A stretch of 36,405 nt of DNA from JACJYE01 sp964432875 (GTDB lineage Bacteria > Bacteroidota > Bacteroidia > Chitinophagales > Saprospiraceae), in NCBI GenBank assembly GCA_964432875.1, contig CAYSPJ010000044.1, positions 1 through 36,405 of the forward strand. Direction: 5' to 3'. Position 1 is the first letter of the stretch. Every line of letters starts with the position of its first letter. Shown one piece after another: positions 17,142-24,787 of the stretch. The notes under the pieces are model-generated. The model ran no database searches. It was not told the origin of the DNA and saw only the letters and a program-made list of their open reading frames with translations. The position numbers and the translations under genes were made by a program.

Positions 17142-17191
17142 TGAGGGTAAAAGCGAGTGTAGTGTGTGATATAATAAGGTGAATAGCCAAA

Positions 17192-17446
17192 CTATACCCT
17201 TACCTGCTCTTCAGTAAGGAGCTCGCACAATTCTTCGACGCTAGGGATACGGCCATTTTCAAAAAAAACCCGCCCTTCGTAGATGATTGCAGGTATGGAG
17301 CTCACCTTGAAGCGGAGGATTTCATCCACTTCAGTCACCTGTTCCACTTCTGCCTCGATGCCAGCAATGCTAATAGCCGTCAGCAAGTTTCGACTTAATT
17401 GACGGTGCTTGCTGTTTCCTAAACCTAATACTTGAATTCTGACCAT
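17192..17446 (-). CDS. Thioredoxin-fold protein lacking the CxxC motif
   Basis: 84 residues matching the small glutaredoxin-like 'thioredoxin_3' family. The start VLGLG and the cis-proline segment SSIPAIIYEGRVFFENGRIPSVEEL (about 49-73) are typical. Where members usually have GCxxC, this one reads G10-N11-S12-K13-H14, so both redox cysteines are replaced; the single Cys is near 74. It therefore cannot act as a thiol oxidoreductase in the usual way and may bind a partner or metal instead. It is a single gene convergent with glgB (50-base gap) and divergent from the histidine kinase. Confidence 0.8.
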   Translation of the reverse strand: MVRIQVLGLGNSKHRQLSRNLLTAISIAGIEAEVEQVTEVDEILRFKVSSIPAIIYEGRVFFENGRIPSVEELCELLTEEQVRV

Positions 17447-17631
17447 TTCACTTGATATTGGATTTCAAGCAGCAAGGTGCAGCTTTTTGCCTGGCAGGTA
17501 AATGATTTTTATCAGAAAGGATTCTGAGATTTATCAATTGCCCCGGCTTTTTGTTAGATTTAGGCTAAAATTTTATACTTTTGGTGCTGATGCCAGCTTT
17601 CGACGCGAGCAAAAGGCCATCAAAAGAGGAC

Positions 17632-17639
17632 TATATTTG
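17632..17639 (+). promoter_or_regulatory. -7 promoter box of the histidine kinase gene
   Basis: TATATTTG matches TAnnTTTG and ends 22 bases before the ATG at 17662. No clear -33 element is seen, which may mean an activator is needed. Confidence 0.5.
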
Positions 17640-17661
17640 CAACATGACGGAGTGAAACAGC

Positions 17662-19650
17662 ATGAAATCAGCTGAGGATATTATTGGGTTGCTTACCCAG
17701 GGCTTTGATTTTGAGAGCTTTTTAAGCAACCATGTCAATGGGCTTTTGACGGTGAGCAAAAGCGGCGAAATCCTGTATGCCGACCGGGATGCTGCCCAGC
17801 TTTTTGGTTATCAGCCTGGAGCGCTAGAAGGGCAGCCCCTGGAAACCATCCTCCCCTACCTGCAGCCTGGCATCAATTTATGGGCCGATAAAGCCCAGGG
17901 GGCAACGGAAGGGCTGCACCATAGTGGGCGTGCCATCTCTGTCTCCTATACCCTGCGCGACGGCGGCCAGGCCCTTTTTCTGCTGCTCCATTGCAAATCC
18001 TCTGTAGCGCAGAGTATCGAGCTCTACGCCCACATGTTCGAATGGATCCCCGTAGGCATACTCGTCTATAGCCTGGCGCGCCAGAAGCCGCTGAAGTGCA
18101 ATCGGGCTTTACTGAGCTTATTTGATGCCAAAGATGAGCGTGAATTCCTGGAGTGTGGCCCTTTTTCCGAACAGCCGGGCTGCCCGCAAAACCTCGGCAA
18201 ATTGACGGGATTGTTGCAAACGCTGCCGCAGGAAGGCAACCGTCAATTTGAGCTGCTCGTACACCAGGAAGGTGGCCGTGAACAATACCTGGAGATCACC
18301 ACCGCCCTGATCCCCGCTCTGAACGAATCGTTGATCTTGCTGCTGTTTAAAGATATCACACTCAATAAAAAGGCAGAGGAACGCCTACGCGAAAGCCGCA
18401 AAAAGCTGGAAGCCGTTATCAATACTGCCGTAGATGGTATCATCATCATTGATGGCGACAGCAATGAGATGATTCTGGTGAATGATGCCGTCAGCACGCT
18501 ATTCGGTTGGGAAAGGGAGGAGATGCTGGGCAAAAACGTCAACATGCTCATGCCCATGCCGCATCGCGCTCAACACGATGCCTATATTGAAAATTACCAC
18601 CGCACTGGCCTGGCCAAAATCATCGGCATCGGGAGGGAGGTGCAGGGGCGCCGTAAAAACGGCACGCTCTTCCCCTTCAAGTTGGGGGTTAGCCGCGTAG
18701 AATCAGAGGGCAAGGTGCTCTTTGCCGGCGTCATCCACGACCTCAGCGAGCAAAAACAGGCCGAGGCCCAAATCCTCAAGCTCAATAAGGAACTGGAGCA
18801 GAAAGTGGATGAACGCACTGAAAAACTGACCGAGGTGGTCAATCGGCTGCTGCAATCCAACCTCAAGCTGGAACAAGAGATCAAAGAGCGCAAAGCGGTG
18901 GAAGAGGCCTTGCGCCATAATGAGGAAGAACTGCGCAAATCGCTAGATCGCGAAAAAGAGCTGAGCAAGCTCAAGTCGCGCTTCGTCTCCATGGCTTCTC
19001 ACGAATTCCGCACTCCGCTCACTACCATCGCTTCTTCTTCGGAGCTGATCGGCTTATATACAAAAACTGAGCAGCAGGAAAAACGCGATAAACACCTGCG
19101 CCGCATCCGTTCGGCCGTAGCCAACCTCACCGGCATCCTCGGCGATTTCCTCTCCCTGAGCAAGCTGGAAGAGGGTAAGATCCAAAGGACGCCGGTGGCT
19201 TTCCGCCTGGAAGAATTGGCCGAAGAAGCCAGCGAAGAGATGCAGAGCTTGCTCAAACCTGGCCAGCATATCCAAAAGGATTTCCCTGATACCGGGGGGG
19301 ATATTACCCTGGATAAGAAGATGCTCAAAAATATCTTCATCAACCTCTTGTCCAACGCCATTAAGTACTCTGACGAAGGCAGCGCCATCTATTTCAACCT
19401 CTGCCTCGACAACGGATATATCACGGCAAGCATCCGGGATGAAGGCATCGGCATACCAGAGGAGGAACAAGCCCAGTTGTTCACCCGCTTCTTCCGCGCC
19501 ACCAATGCCGTCAACATCCAGGGCACCGGCTTGGGCCTCAACATCGTCAAACGCTACCTCGACATCCTCAATGGATCGATACGCTTCGAAAGCTTCCCGG
19601 GCAAAGGCACTACCTTCTTCGTCGAAATCCCTCTGGAAGGGCAGGAATAA
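17662..19650 (+). CDS. Three-PAS sensor histidine kinase with FixL-like third PAS
   Basis: 662 residues with no membrane segment, so probably cytoplasmic. Two divergent PAS domains lie at about 18-115 and 120-232, and a third at about 245-362. A coiled coil (about 362-438) leads into HisKA with H447 in SHEFRTPL. The ATPase domain has the N box NLLSNAIKYS, G1 DEGIGIP and G2 GTGLGLNI. There is no receiver domain. The third PAS is close to the oxygen-sensing PAS of FixL: H305 in QHDAYIENY sits where the haem-ligand His is, and R325 in IIGIGREV where the ligand-stabilising Arg is. FixL's propionate contacts appear as Asn and Lys here. Haem binding is therefore plausible, not shown. No response-regulator gene is adjacent. 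Confidence 0.9.
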   Translation: MKSAEDIIGLLTQGFDFESFLSNHVNGLLTVSKSGEILYADRDAAQLFGYQPGALEGQPLETILPYLQPGINLWADKAQGATEGLHHSGRAISVSYTLRDGGQALFLLLHCKSSVAQSIELYAHMFEWIPVGILVYSLARQKPLKCNRALLSLFDAKDEREFLECGPFSEQPGCPQNLGKLTGLLQTLPQEGNRQFELLVHQEGGREQYLEITTALIPALNESLILLLFKDITLNKKAEERLRESRKKLEAVINTAVDGIIIIDGDSNEMILVNDAVSTLFGWEREEMLGKNVNMLMPMPHRAQHDAYIENYHRTGLAKIIGIGREVQGRRKNGTLFPFKLGVSRVESEGKVLFAGVIHDLSEQKQAEAQILKLNKELEQKVDERTEKLTEVVNRLLQSNLKLEQEIKERKAVEEALRHNEEELRKSLDREKELSKLKSRFVSMASHEFRTPLTTIASSSELIGLYTKTEQQEKRDKHLRRIRSAVANLTGILGDFLSLSKLEEGKIQRTPVAFRLEELAEEASEEMQSLLKPGQHIQKDFPDTGGDITLDKKMLKNIFINLLSNAIKYSDEGSAIYFNLCLDNGYITASIRDEGIGIPEEEQAQLFTRFFRATNAVNIQGTGLGLNIVKRYLDILNGSIRFESFPGKGTTFFVEIPLEGQE

Positions 19651-19655
19651 AAAAA

Positions 19656-19678
19656 GCCCCGATAGAGGATATCGGGGC
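19656..19678 (+). terminator. Hairpin after the histidine kinase gene
   Basis: GCCCCGAT-N7-ATCGGGGC, preceded by A5 and starting 6 bases after the stop. The downstream side is CT-rich rather than a T-run, so as a terminator it is stronger on the minus strand; on the plus strand it may work mainly as a 3' end stabiliser. Confidence 0.55.
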
Positions 19679-20114
19679 CTCTCACTAACGCGCTCTCTCT
19701 GATAGAGTGAAGAAAATTATTGATGATGCCAAATATACTGCTATTCTAAATCCCTACAAATTTTTTTTCATCAAATTTTCAAATGTGTGACATTTTGTTG
19801 GGGTTTTTGAATGCCTGGCAAATCTTGCTCTTATTCGATTTTGGATTTCCGAAAAAGCATTATGTTTTGATTGTGAATGGGTTAGTGGTTCTGTCGCGCT
19901 TCTATATCTCTTTCAGAAAAAAAAACAGTTGTGACAAAAAATTAGAGAAAAAAAATCGAAAAAATCGCCAGAATGGCATCAAGCTGACAAAAAATCAAGG
20001 CTTTTCGGACAACATTTTGCGGTTTATGGCTTCCTGCCATTTGTGCCCTAGCCAGGCTAGGTACTGAAAAACCGGACCTGCCTGGATTGGTTCCGTCAAC
20101 CAGATTCCGGAGGC
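19679..20114. other. AT-rich stretch without a convincing gene
   Basis: This 436-base stretch is much richer in A and T than its neighbours, with runs of A near 19918-19970. A 94-codon open frame is present but is low-complexity lysine-rich and unlike a real protein. A small perfect palindrome CCTAGC-CAG-GCTAGG lies at 20047-20061. A longer imperfect inverted repeat lies at 20077-20117 (outer arms CCTGCCT/AGGCAGG, inner TGGTT/AACCA), directly before the leucine-rich-repeat relic. Confidence 0.5.
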
Positions 20115-20436
20115 AGGCATTTGGATATAGAGCGCAACCATTTGCAGCAATTGCCGCCGGAAACCGGGAGCTTGTCAAACCTGACTGAGCTGGATTCGCG
20201 CTTCAACCAACTCAGCAGCCTGCCCTCCGAAATCGGCACCCTGAAAAAGCTGACCAAGCTGGACTTGAGCAACACCCCCCTGCCCGCTGCCGATCTACCG
20301 AAAATGGAAAGGCCAGCGCTTTCCAGAAGACGCCCGGAAATGGGATGAGGCTTTTCTGCAGGACATCAAAGAGCTGGAAGCTGCTGGCGTACAGCATGAG
20401 GGTTTTGCCAGGGTGCGGGCTTTGTTGGGGGAGTGA
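20115..20436 (+). pseudogene. Leucine-rich-repeat gene relic with frameshift
   Basis: In one frame (to about 20285) the translation has two to three leucine-rich repeats: NHLQQLPPETGSLSNLTEL, FNQLSSLPSEIGTLKKLTKL and then LSNTPLP. This is the bacterial L-x-x-L-P-x-E-I-G-x-L type. Around 20285 the sensible reading moves by one base into a frame ending at 20436 (LPIYRKWKGQ followed by a Glu/Ala-rich helix). Neither part has a normal start, and the frame upstream of 20115 does not continue the repeat pattern. I read it as the decayed 3' end of a larger LRR protein gene. Confidence 0.6.
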
Positions 20437-20639
20437 AGGAGGGCGGTAGTGGTGGCAACAGTCATCTTAGCGCCGGAAAACACAGGGATTTGTCCCAAAT
20501 TAGCGAGTCAGCATCCCACGCCTGGCTGTACTCCTCAATAGATTTTGCGCTGTGCCAAATTGTCCTCTTTCAAGTTGCGCAAAGATTGCGCCAGCAATTT
20601 TTGCCTCACCTCGCTTATTGACTTCTATCACCCACGCAA
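20437..20639. other. Intergenic sequence, nothing recognised
   Basis: Between the LRR relic and the control region of the TonB-dependent receptor gene I see no gene, strong hairpin or promoter. Confidence 0.4.
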
Positions 20640-20696
20640 GTGATTAAAGTCACATGGGGCTAGTTCTAGCTGCCCTATTTTTGCAACATAGTTGCA
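20640..20696 (+). promoter_or_regulatory. Composite promoter of the TonB-dependent receptor gene
   Basis: GTGA-N6-TCAC (20640-20653) is a CRP/FNR-type site. Exactly 22 bases after its TCA comes CTATTTTTG, whose TATTTTTG (20676-20683) is the -7 box. This puts the site centre near -41.5, the class II activator position. The perfect palindrome TGCAAC-ATA-GTTGCA (20682-20696) overlaps the end of the -7 box and the start point, where a repressor would act. The -33 region is poor, fitting activator dependence. The same arrangement recurs at 23171-23226. Confidence 0.65.
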
Positions 20697-20733
20697 TTAA
20701 CTGGCTTGTTATCATCTAGAAACCAGACAAACC

Positions 20734-23040
20734 ATGAAGAAAGTATGCGTTATACTGCTGTTAGCGCTTATCGGGAGCGGTAGTGTTTTTGCCCAAAACT
20801 TGCTAAAAGGGCAGGTAACCGATGACAACGGACAACCTATCGTCGGGGTCAACATCATCATTCACCAAAACAAAATCGGCACGATATCGGCAGCCGACGG
20901 CATGTACCAACTGCTTGTGCCCGGCAACCTGAAAGTGGTCTCAATCGAGTATAGTTTTATAGGCTACAGGTCGAGGCTACAAACTTTGGATGTATCGGAA
21001 ATGCCAGCGGGGAGTGATTATTCTTTAAATATCTCGCTCGAAGAATCGCCCTTGGAATTGCAGGAGATAGTGGTTACCGCCGGGTTTACCCAAGAGCGGG
21101 AACGGATACCCTACCCCATCGCAACGATGATGAAAAAAGAGCTGGTGAGCACTGGCGCCATCAATCTTTCGCAAGCCATTGCCAGGACGCCGGGCGTGTA
21201 TTTTTCCAGCTTCGGAACTGGCGTAGGGAAGCCCGTCATTCGAGGACTGACCAACGCAAACGTGATTTTGCTCAACAACGGCATCAAACTGGAAAATTTC
21301 AATTTTTCGTCCAGCCACCCTTTTCTGGTGGATGAATTCGCCGCCGACAGGATTGAGGTCATCAAAGGGCCCTCCTCCTTGCAATACGGCTCTGACGCCG
21401 TTGGCGGAGTAATCAATGTAGTGCGGGAACGGCCGGCCAATCCTCAATCTATTCAAGGCGATTTCATTTCTCATTACAGCACCAACACGAATGGGTACAT
21501 GAATAACCTGGGCATCAAAGGGAGCGGCAAAAAGCTTTTCTGGGGCCTGCGCGCCGGGGTCAAGTCGTACGAAGATTTTACCGACGGCAATGGAGACCTG
21601 GTATTCAATACCCGCTTCAACGAATACAACCTGACGGCTAGTACCGGAATCCGCACCAATCGGGGTATTTTTTCCCTCAATTATAACTATACGAGGCCTA
21701 AATATGGCCTGCAAAACCAAGGCAGCCTCAATCTGCTGGCAAGCAAACCCGAATTGCTGGTTTCAGGGAGAGAACACCAGGTGTGGTACCAAAACCTGAC
21801 GAATCATTTGTTTGCCTCAGACAATGTGCTCTTTCTGGGTAAAAATACCCTGAATATTGACCTAGGCTATCAATTGAACACGCGCGAGGCGGATGGAGGC
21901 ATGTTTGACTCGCAACAACAGGCATTGGTGGTTCCCACTTTTGCTTCCATGCAATTGAATACTTTTACGTACAATGTGAAGCTTACCATGCCTGTTCACA
22001 AGAATCGCATTATTATAGGTGTCAATGGCACAAACGCCGATAACGAAGCGGACGAAACCAAGCCCAGTAATCCGCTTTTGGATTCAAAAATCAACGACAT
22101 AGGCATCTACGCCATCGGAGATTTTGCCCTCAATAACAAGCTGAATGCAACAGCCGGACTGCGATACGACTATCGCAATATGCAGTCATTTCCTATGGCG
22201 ACATCGACGACCAACCAATTCAAGGTGGACAATACCTATAATAATTTGACCGGTTCGGCGGGGTTGACGTATAATTTTGCCGACGGACAATTTCTGAAAG
22301 CAAATGTATCCTCCGGTTTCCGTTCTCCGGCCATGCCCGAACTCACCCAGAACGGCATCCATGCCGGCCGCTACGAACGGGGCGACCCCGGCTTAGCAGC
22401 GCAACGCAACTATCAGTTTGACCTCAACTATCACCTGCATCAATCGTGGCTCACCTTTGATGTAACGCCGTTTTACAACATCGTAAACAACTATATCTAT
22501 CTGGTATTGACCAGTGAAGATGCGCCTATTGGGCAAGGAAAGGTATTTCAGCACGTACAAAACGATGCCACACTCTACGGAGGCGAGGTCGCGCTCGACT
22601 TACATCCTGTGGAGTGGCTGGGTATTCACAGCGCATACAGTTGGGTAAGAGCTGAAATACAGGGTAATACTGAGGGATTTAAATACCCGACCTTTATTCC
22701 GCAGGACAGGCTGAGCGGGGAAATCAAATTCGAGCAGAAAAAATGGGGTTTCCTTCAACGTCCCTATCTTACAATTGAGGTCATGCATTTCCTTGAGCAA
22801 AGCCGCACGGGGCAAAACGAATCGGCATCGCCCGCTTACACCCTGCTCCATGCGCGCATTGGAACGACCCTTGCATTGGGCCAACAAACCTTAGACCTTT
22901 TCATCAACGGCGGCAATCTGACGAATACCGTTTTCATTGACCACCTCTCGGTTACGAAGCCTTTGGGCCTCAACATGATGGGGCGAAATCTGATGCTGGG
23001 GTTGAGGTTGCCCTTTTCCTCAGGTATAATGAAAGGGTAA
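20734..23040 (+). CDS. TonB-dependent outer-membrane receptor
   Basis: 768 residues. A signal peptide (1-21, ending SVFAQ) is followed by a carboxypeptidase-regulatory-like domain (about 22-105). The plug domain (about 115-235) contains IVVTAGF, PGVYFSSFG, PVIRGL and IEVIKGPSSLQYGSDAVGGVINV, the standard receptor signature. The rest is a 22-strand type barrel. The size and plug place it with classical metal-chelate, haem or vitamin receptors rather than SusC. The ligand cannot be read from sequence. It shares its promoter design with the cupin lipoprotein gene 254 bases downstream, suggesting they work together, perhaps in uptake of a metal or its complex. The final residues lack the usual terminal Phe, ending in IMKG. 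Confidence 0.9.
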   Translation: MKKVCVILLLALIGSGSVFAQNLLKGQVTDDNGQPIVGVNIIIHQNKIGTISAADGMYQLLVPGNLKVVSIEYSFIGYRSRLQTLDVSEMPAGSDYSLNISLEESPLELQEIVVTAGFTQERERIPYPIATMMKKELVSTGAINLSQAIARTPGVYFSSFGTGVGKPVIRGLTNANVILLNNGIKLENFNFSSSHPFLVDEFAADRIEVIKGPSSLQYGSDAVGGVINVVRERPANPQSIQGDFISHYSTNTNGYMNNLGIKGSGKKLFWGLRAGVKSYEDFTDGNGDLVFNTRFNEYNLTASTGIRTNRGIFSLNYNYTRPKYGLQNQGSLNLLASKPELLVSGREHQVWYQNLTNHLFASDNVLFLGKNTLNIDLGYQLNTREADGGMFDSQQQALVVPTFASMQLNTFTYNVKLTMPVHKNRIIIGVNGTNADNEADETKPSNPLLDSKINDIGIYAIGDFALNNKLNATAGLRYDYRNMQSFPMATSTTNQFKVDNTYNNLTGSAGLTYNFADGQFLKANVSSGFRSPAMPELTQNGIHAGRYERGDPGLAAQRNYQFDLNYHLHQSWLTFDVTPFYNIVNNYIYLVLTSEDAPIGQGKVFQHVQNDATLYGGEVALDLHPVEWLGIHSAYSWVRAEIQGNTEGFKYPTFIPQDRLSGEIKFEQKKWGFLQRPYLTIEVMHFLEQSRTGQNESASPAYTLLHARIGTTLALGQQTLDLFINGGNLTNTVFIDHLSVTKPLGLNMMGRNLMLGLRLPFSSGIMKG

Positions 23041-23048
23041 GTAGCCTC

Positions 23049-23111
23049 ATCAGCAGAGCTAAATAACGGTCGAATCGTTATTGATTGGATTTATGGTTTG
23101 GCTCTGCTGAT
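23049..23111. repeat. Nested inverted repeat after the receptor gene
   Basis: Perfect 11-base outer arms (ATCAGCAGAGC at 23049-23059 and GCTCTGCTGAT at 23101-23111) enclose a second perfect 7-base hairpin (AATAACG at 23062-23068, CGTTATT at 23076-23082). It begins 8 bases after the receptor stop. It may be a transcript end structure or a small non-coding insertion; there is no T-run for a classical terminator. Confidence 0.6.
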
Positions 23112-23170
23112 TGTTGCGTGAGCGACATCGGTTTTCCACTATTGTTTGTCAATAGCAAGCAAAACAAGAT

Positions 23171-23226
23171 TGACGAAAGTCATTTGAGATGAATTCTGAT
23201 TCCGCTATTTTTGCAACATAGCTGCA
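23171..23226 (+). promoter_or_regulatory. Composite promoter of the tandem-cupin lipoprotein gene
   Basis: TGA-N6-TCA (23171-23182), 22 bases, then CTATTTTTG with the -7 box TATTTTTG (23206-23213). TTTG at 23183-23186 with a 19-base spacer is a good -33 element. The palindrome TGCAAC-ATA-GCTGCA (23212-23226) has one changed base compared with the receptor promoter. Spacing of all parts is identical to that at 20640-20696 although the filler sequence differs, which points to selection rather than recent copying. Confidence 0.65.
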
Positions 23227-23293
23227 TTTGATTCCGGTCAACTCCATAGAGTTCAAGCACACTTGCCGCTTCTTCAGAAAAAAACACACACAC

Positions 23294-24010
23294 ATGAAAA
23301 CGAATCGAATCATCGTTTTGGGGCTTGTTTGGGTCATATCTCTGCTCTTTGCCTGTGATCCCGGAGCTCCAAAGAGCCAGGAACAAGAAAGCGAAACGAT
23401 AGACACTACCTCAATCAGCCGGGTCGCGATCTTCGAAAATGACTTTGCCCAAGTCATGCACGTGACGCTGAACCCCGGCGAAGAACTACCGCCGCACGAG
23501 GGGCCAAGCCGCTTGATTTACTCCCTGTCCGATTATACCATTGAGTGGACGGGGGAAGGAGCCTCGCCCATCGTGAAAAATTGGAAAAAAGGCGACGTGC
23601 ACGTGCATGAGGCAGGAGCGCTCGCGGTGAAAAACAGCGGCTCGGCCCCAGCGGAATGGCTGGCTTTTATTCGCAAAAACGGAGGGCTGCCCGCTATCGG
23701 CGATCAGGACCTGGATAAGGACGTGAACAGTCAGGAAGGGAATTTTGCAAAACTGCTTTTTGACGACGGCGACTTCCGCGCTACCGAGGTCAGGCTCGCC
23801 GCAGGCGAAACCATCCCGCTTCACGATGGCATCAACCGCGTCATCTACGCCCTTTCGGATTATACCATCCGCTACCAGGGCACGGAAGAAGACAGCGCGG
23901 AAGAAACCTTTAAAAAAGGCGACGTACACTGGCACGATGCCGGCCGGCATGCCTTGGAAAACATCGGAGATTCCGAGGCGCATTTTTTGATCGTGGCCTA
24001 CAAGCAATGA
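23294..24010 (+). CDS. Lipoprotein with two cupin domains
   Basis: 238 residues from the ATG at 23294, which begins a clear lipoprotein signal (LLFAC, Cys21); the frame is open upstream without signal features. Two cupin-like halves follow, about 45-128 and 150-236. They are internal repeats: both contain LIYSLSDYTI or VIYALSDYTI and KKGDVHxH followed by an acid and AG. Candidate metal ligands are H68, H103 and H105 in the first half and H177, H212, H214 and H219 in the second. The protein should sit on the periplasmic or outer face of a membrane. Shared control with the receptor suggests a binding or enzymatic partner in uptake. No close functional family is recognised. Confidence 0.8.
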   Translation: MKTNRIIVLGLVWVISLLFACDPGAPKSQEQESETIDTTSISRVAIFENDFAQVMHVTLNPGEELPPHEGPSRLIYSLSDYTIEWTGEGASPIVKNWKKGDVHVHEAGALAVKNSGSAPAEWLAFIRKNGGLPAIGDQDLDKDVNSQEGNFAKLLFDDGDFRATEVRLAAGETIPLHDGINRVIYALSDYTIRYQGTEEDSAEETFKKGDVHWHDAGRHALENIGDSEAHFLIVAYKQ

Positions 24011-24107
24011 GCCTAAAGTGCGTACCGTGGCTTAGCAGGCGGCAGATCGTTGCGATGGGGTGTGTCCCGGGCAAATTGACCCTCCCGCCTCGTACGCTGC
24101 TTTCCGC

Positions 24108-24173
24108 GAGCTAGGGGTGGGCTTTCGGTTCAGCCCTTCGCTATATCTTGTGCCCGGGGCGCTTCCCTAGCTC
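24108..24173. repeat. Palindromic element ahead of a truncated gene
   Basis: GAGCTAGGG (24108-24116) and CCCTAGCTC (24165-24173) are perfect 9-base arms around 48 bases that contain a further GGGCT-N8-AGCCC hairpin. The region 24040-24173 is GC-rich and non-coding and abuts the 5' end of the short membrane gene. The look is that of a dispersed palindromic repeat; only one copy is in the window. Confidence 0.45.
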
Positions 24174-24191
24174 CAAAGTATTTCAGAATTT

Positions 24192-24509
24192 GTGCGAAAC
24201 AAGTTTTTATTGAATTCATATTGGACCGGGCATTATGAAAATCTTGGACTTGTGTTCCCTTCAGCACCCATTAACGGTGCAGTTTGGGGGTTATGGTCAT
24301 TGTGCTTTGCGATTGCCATTTTCATCATCGCAAAGAGATTTTCGTTGTTACAAACAACGCTTCTTGCTTGGTTTGTCGGTTTTGTATTCATGTGGCTGGT
24401 AGTTGGGAATATGGGCGTTTTGCCATTTAGAATACTTCCCTTTGCCATACCATTGAGCTTATTGGAAGCTTTCTTAGCAAGCTTGATTATCAAGAAAATG
24501 ATTCAATAA
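24192..24509 (+). CDS. Small membrane protein, probably 5'-truncated
   Basis: 105 residues from a GTG at 24192; the frame is open back only to 24171, where the palindromic element begins. It shows three hydrophobic segments (about 29-47, 52-73 and 77-100) and reads like the C-terminal part of a longer (about 140-150 residue) small membrane protein: it begins in the middle of a loop (NSYWTGHYENLGLVFPSAPINGAVWG) and has no N-terminal membrane segment before it. The base composition is lower in GC than the flanks. I suspect the 5' end was lost when the element at 24108-24173 arrived. Function unknown. Confidence 0.5.
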   Translation: MRNKFLLNSYWTGHYENLGLVFPSAPINGAVWGLWSLCFAIAIFIIAKRFSLLQTTLLAWFVGFVFMWLVVGNMGVLPFRILPFAIPLSLLEAFLASLIIKKMIQ

Positions 24510-24743
24510 TGGATGATACCGTGTTTTTACCGATATTTTGAACACGTTTTGGACCAATGGTATGATGCATGATTAGGTATTTCGTGCCATAGGATGTCAA
24601 CAATCACGCCTTTTAGGGACAAATTCATTTTCCCGTTTAAGATTTCCCTAAAAAAATGTCCCTGTCCTGGGTCCAAGTCAGAGTAGACTGGCAGTATCTC
24701 GTCTGCCCCTTGCGATGTCCCCCAAGCCACGCCCCAGCGATTC

Positions 24744-24779
24744 ACCTCGTGGAATAGGGCAGCTTGTATTCCACGAGGT
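24744..24779. repeat. Perfect 13-bp-arm hairpin, copy B of a repeat family
   Basis: ACCTCGTGGAATA (24744-24756) and TATTCCACGAGGT (24767-24779) are perfect arms around a 10-base loop, 8 bases beyond the asparaginase stop on the minus strand. The core GTGGAATA-N10-TATTCCAC and 7 of 10 loop bases match the element at 8358-8399 (read on its minus strand). No T-run follows, so it is a repeat element first and at most a weak terminator. The rest of 24510-24743 has no recognised feature. Confidence 0.7.
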
Positions 24780-24787
24780 ACCCCTTC

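Noticed and set aside
19783..20067. 94-codon open frame in the AT-rich stretch
   Set aside because: Lysine/asparagine-rich low-complexity translation, no recognisable fold and no promoter; composition alone explains it.
24040..24510. Integron cassette with attC site
   Set aside because: A small gene beside a folded palindromic element suggested a cassette, but no GTTRRRY/RYYYAAC core pair is found and no integrase is present.
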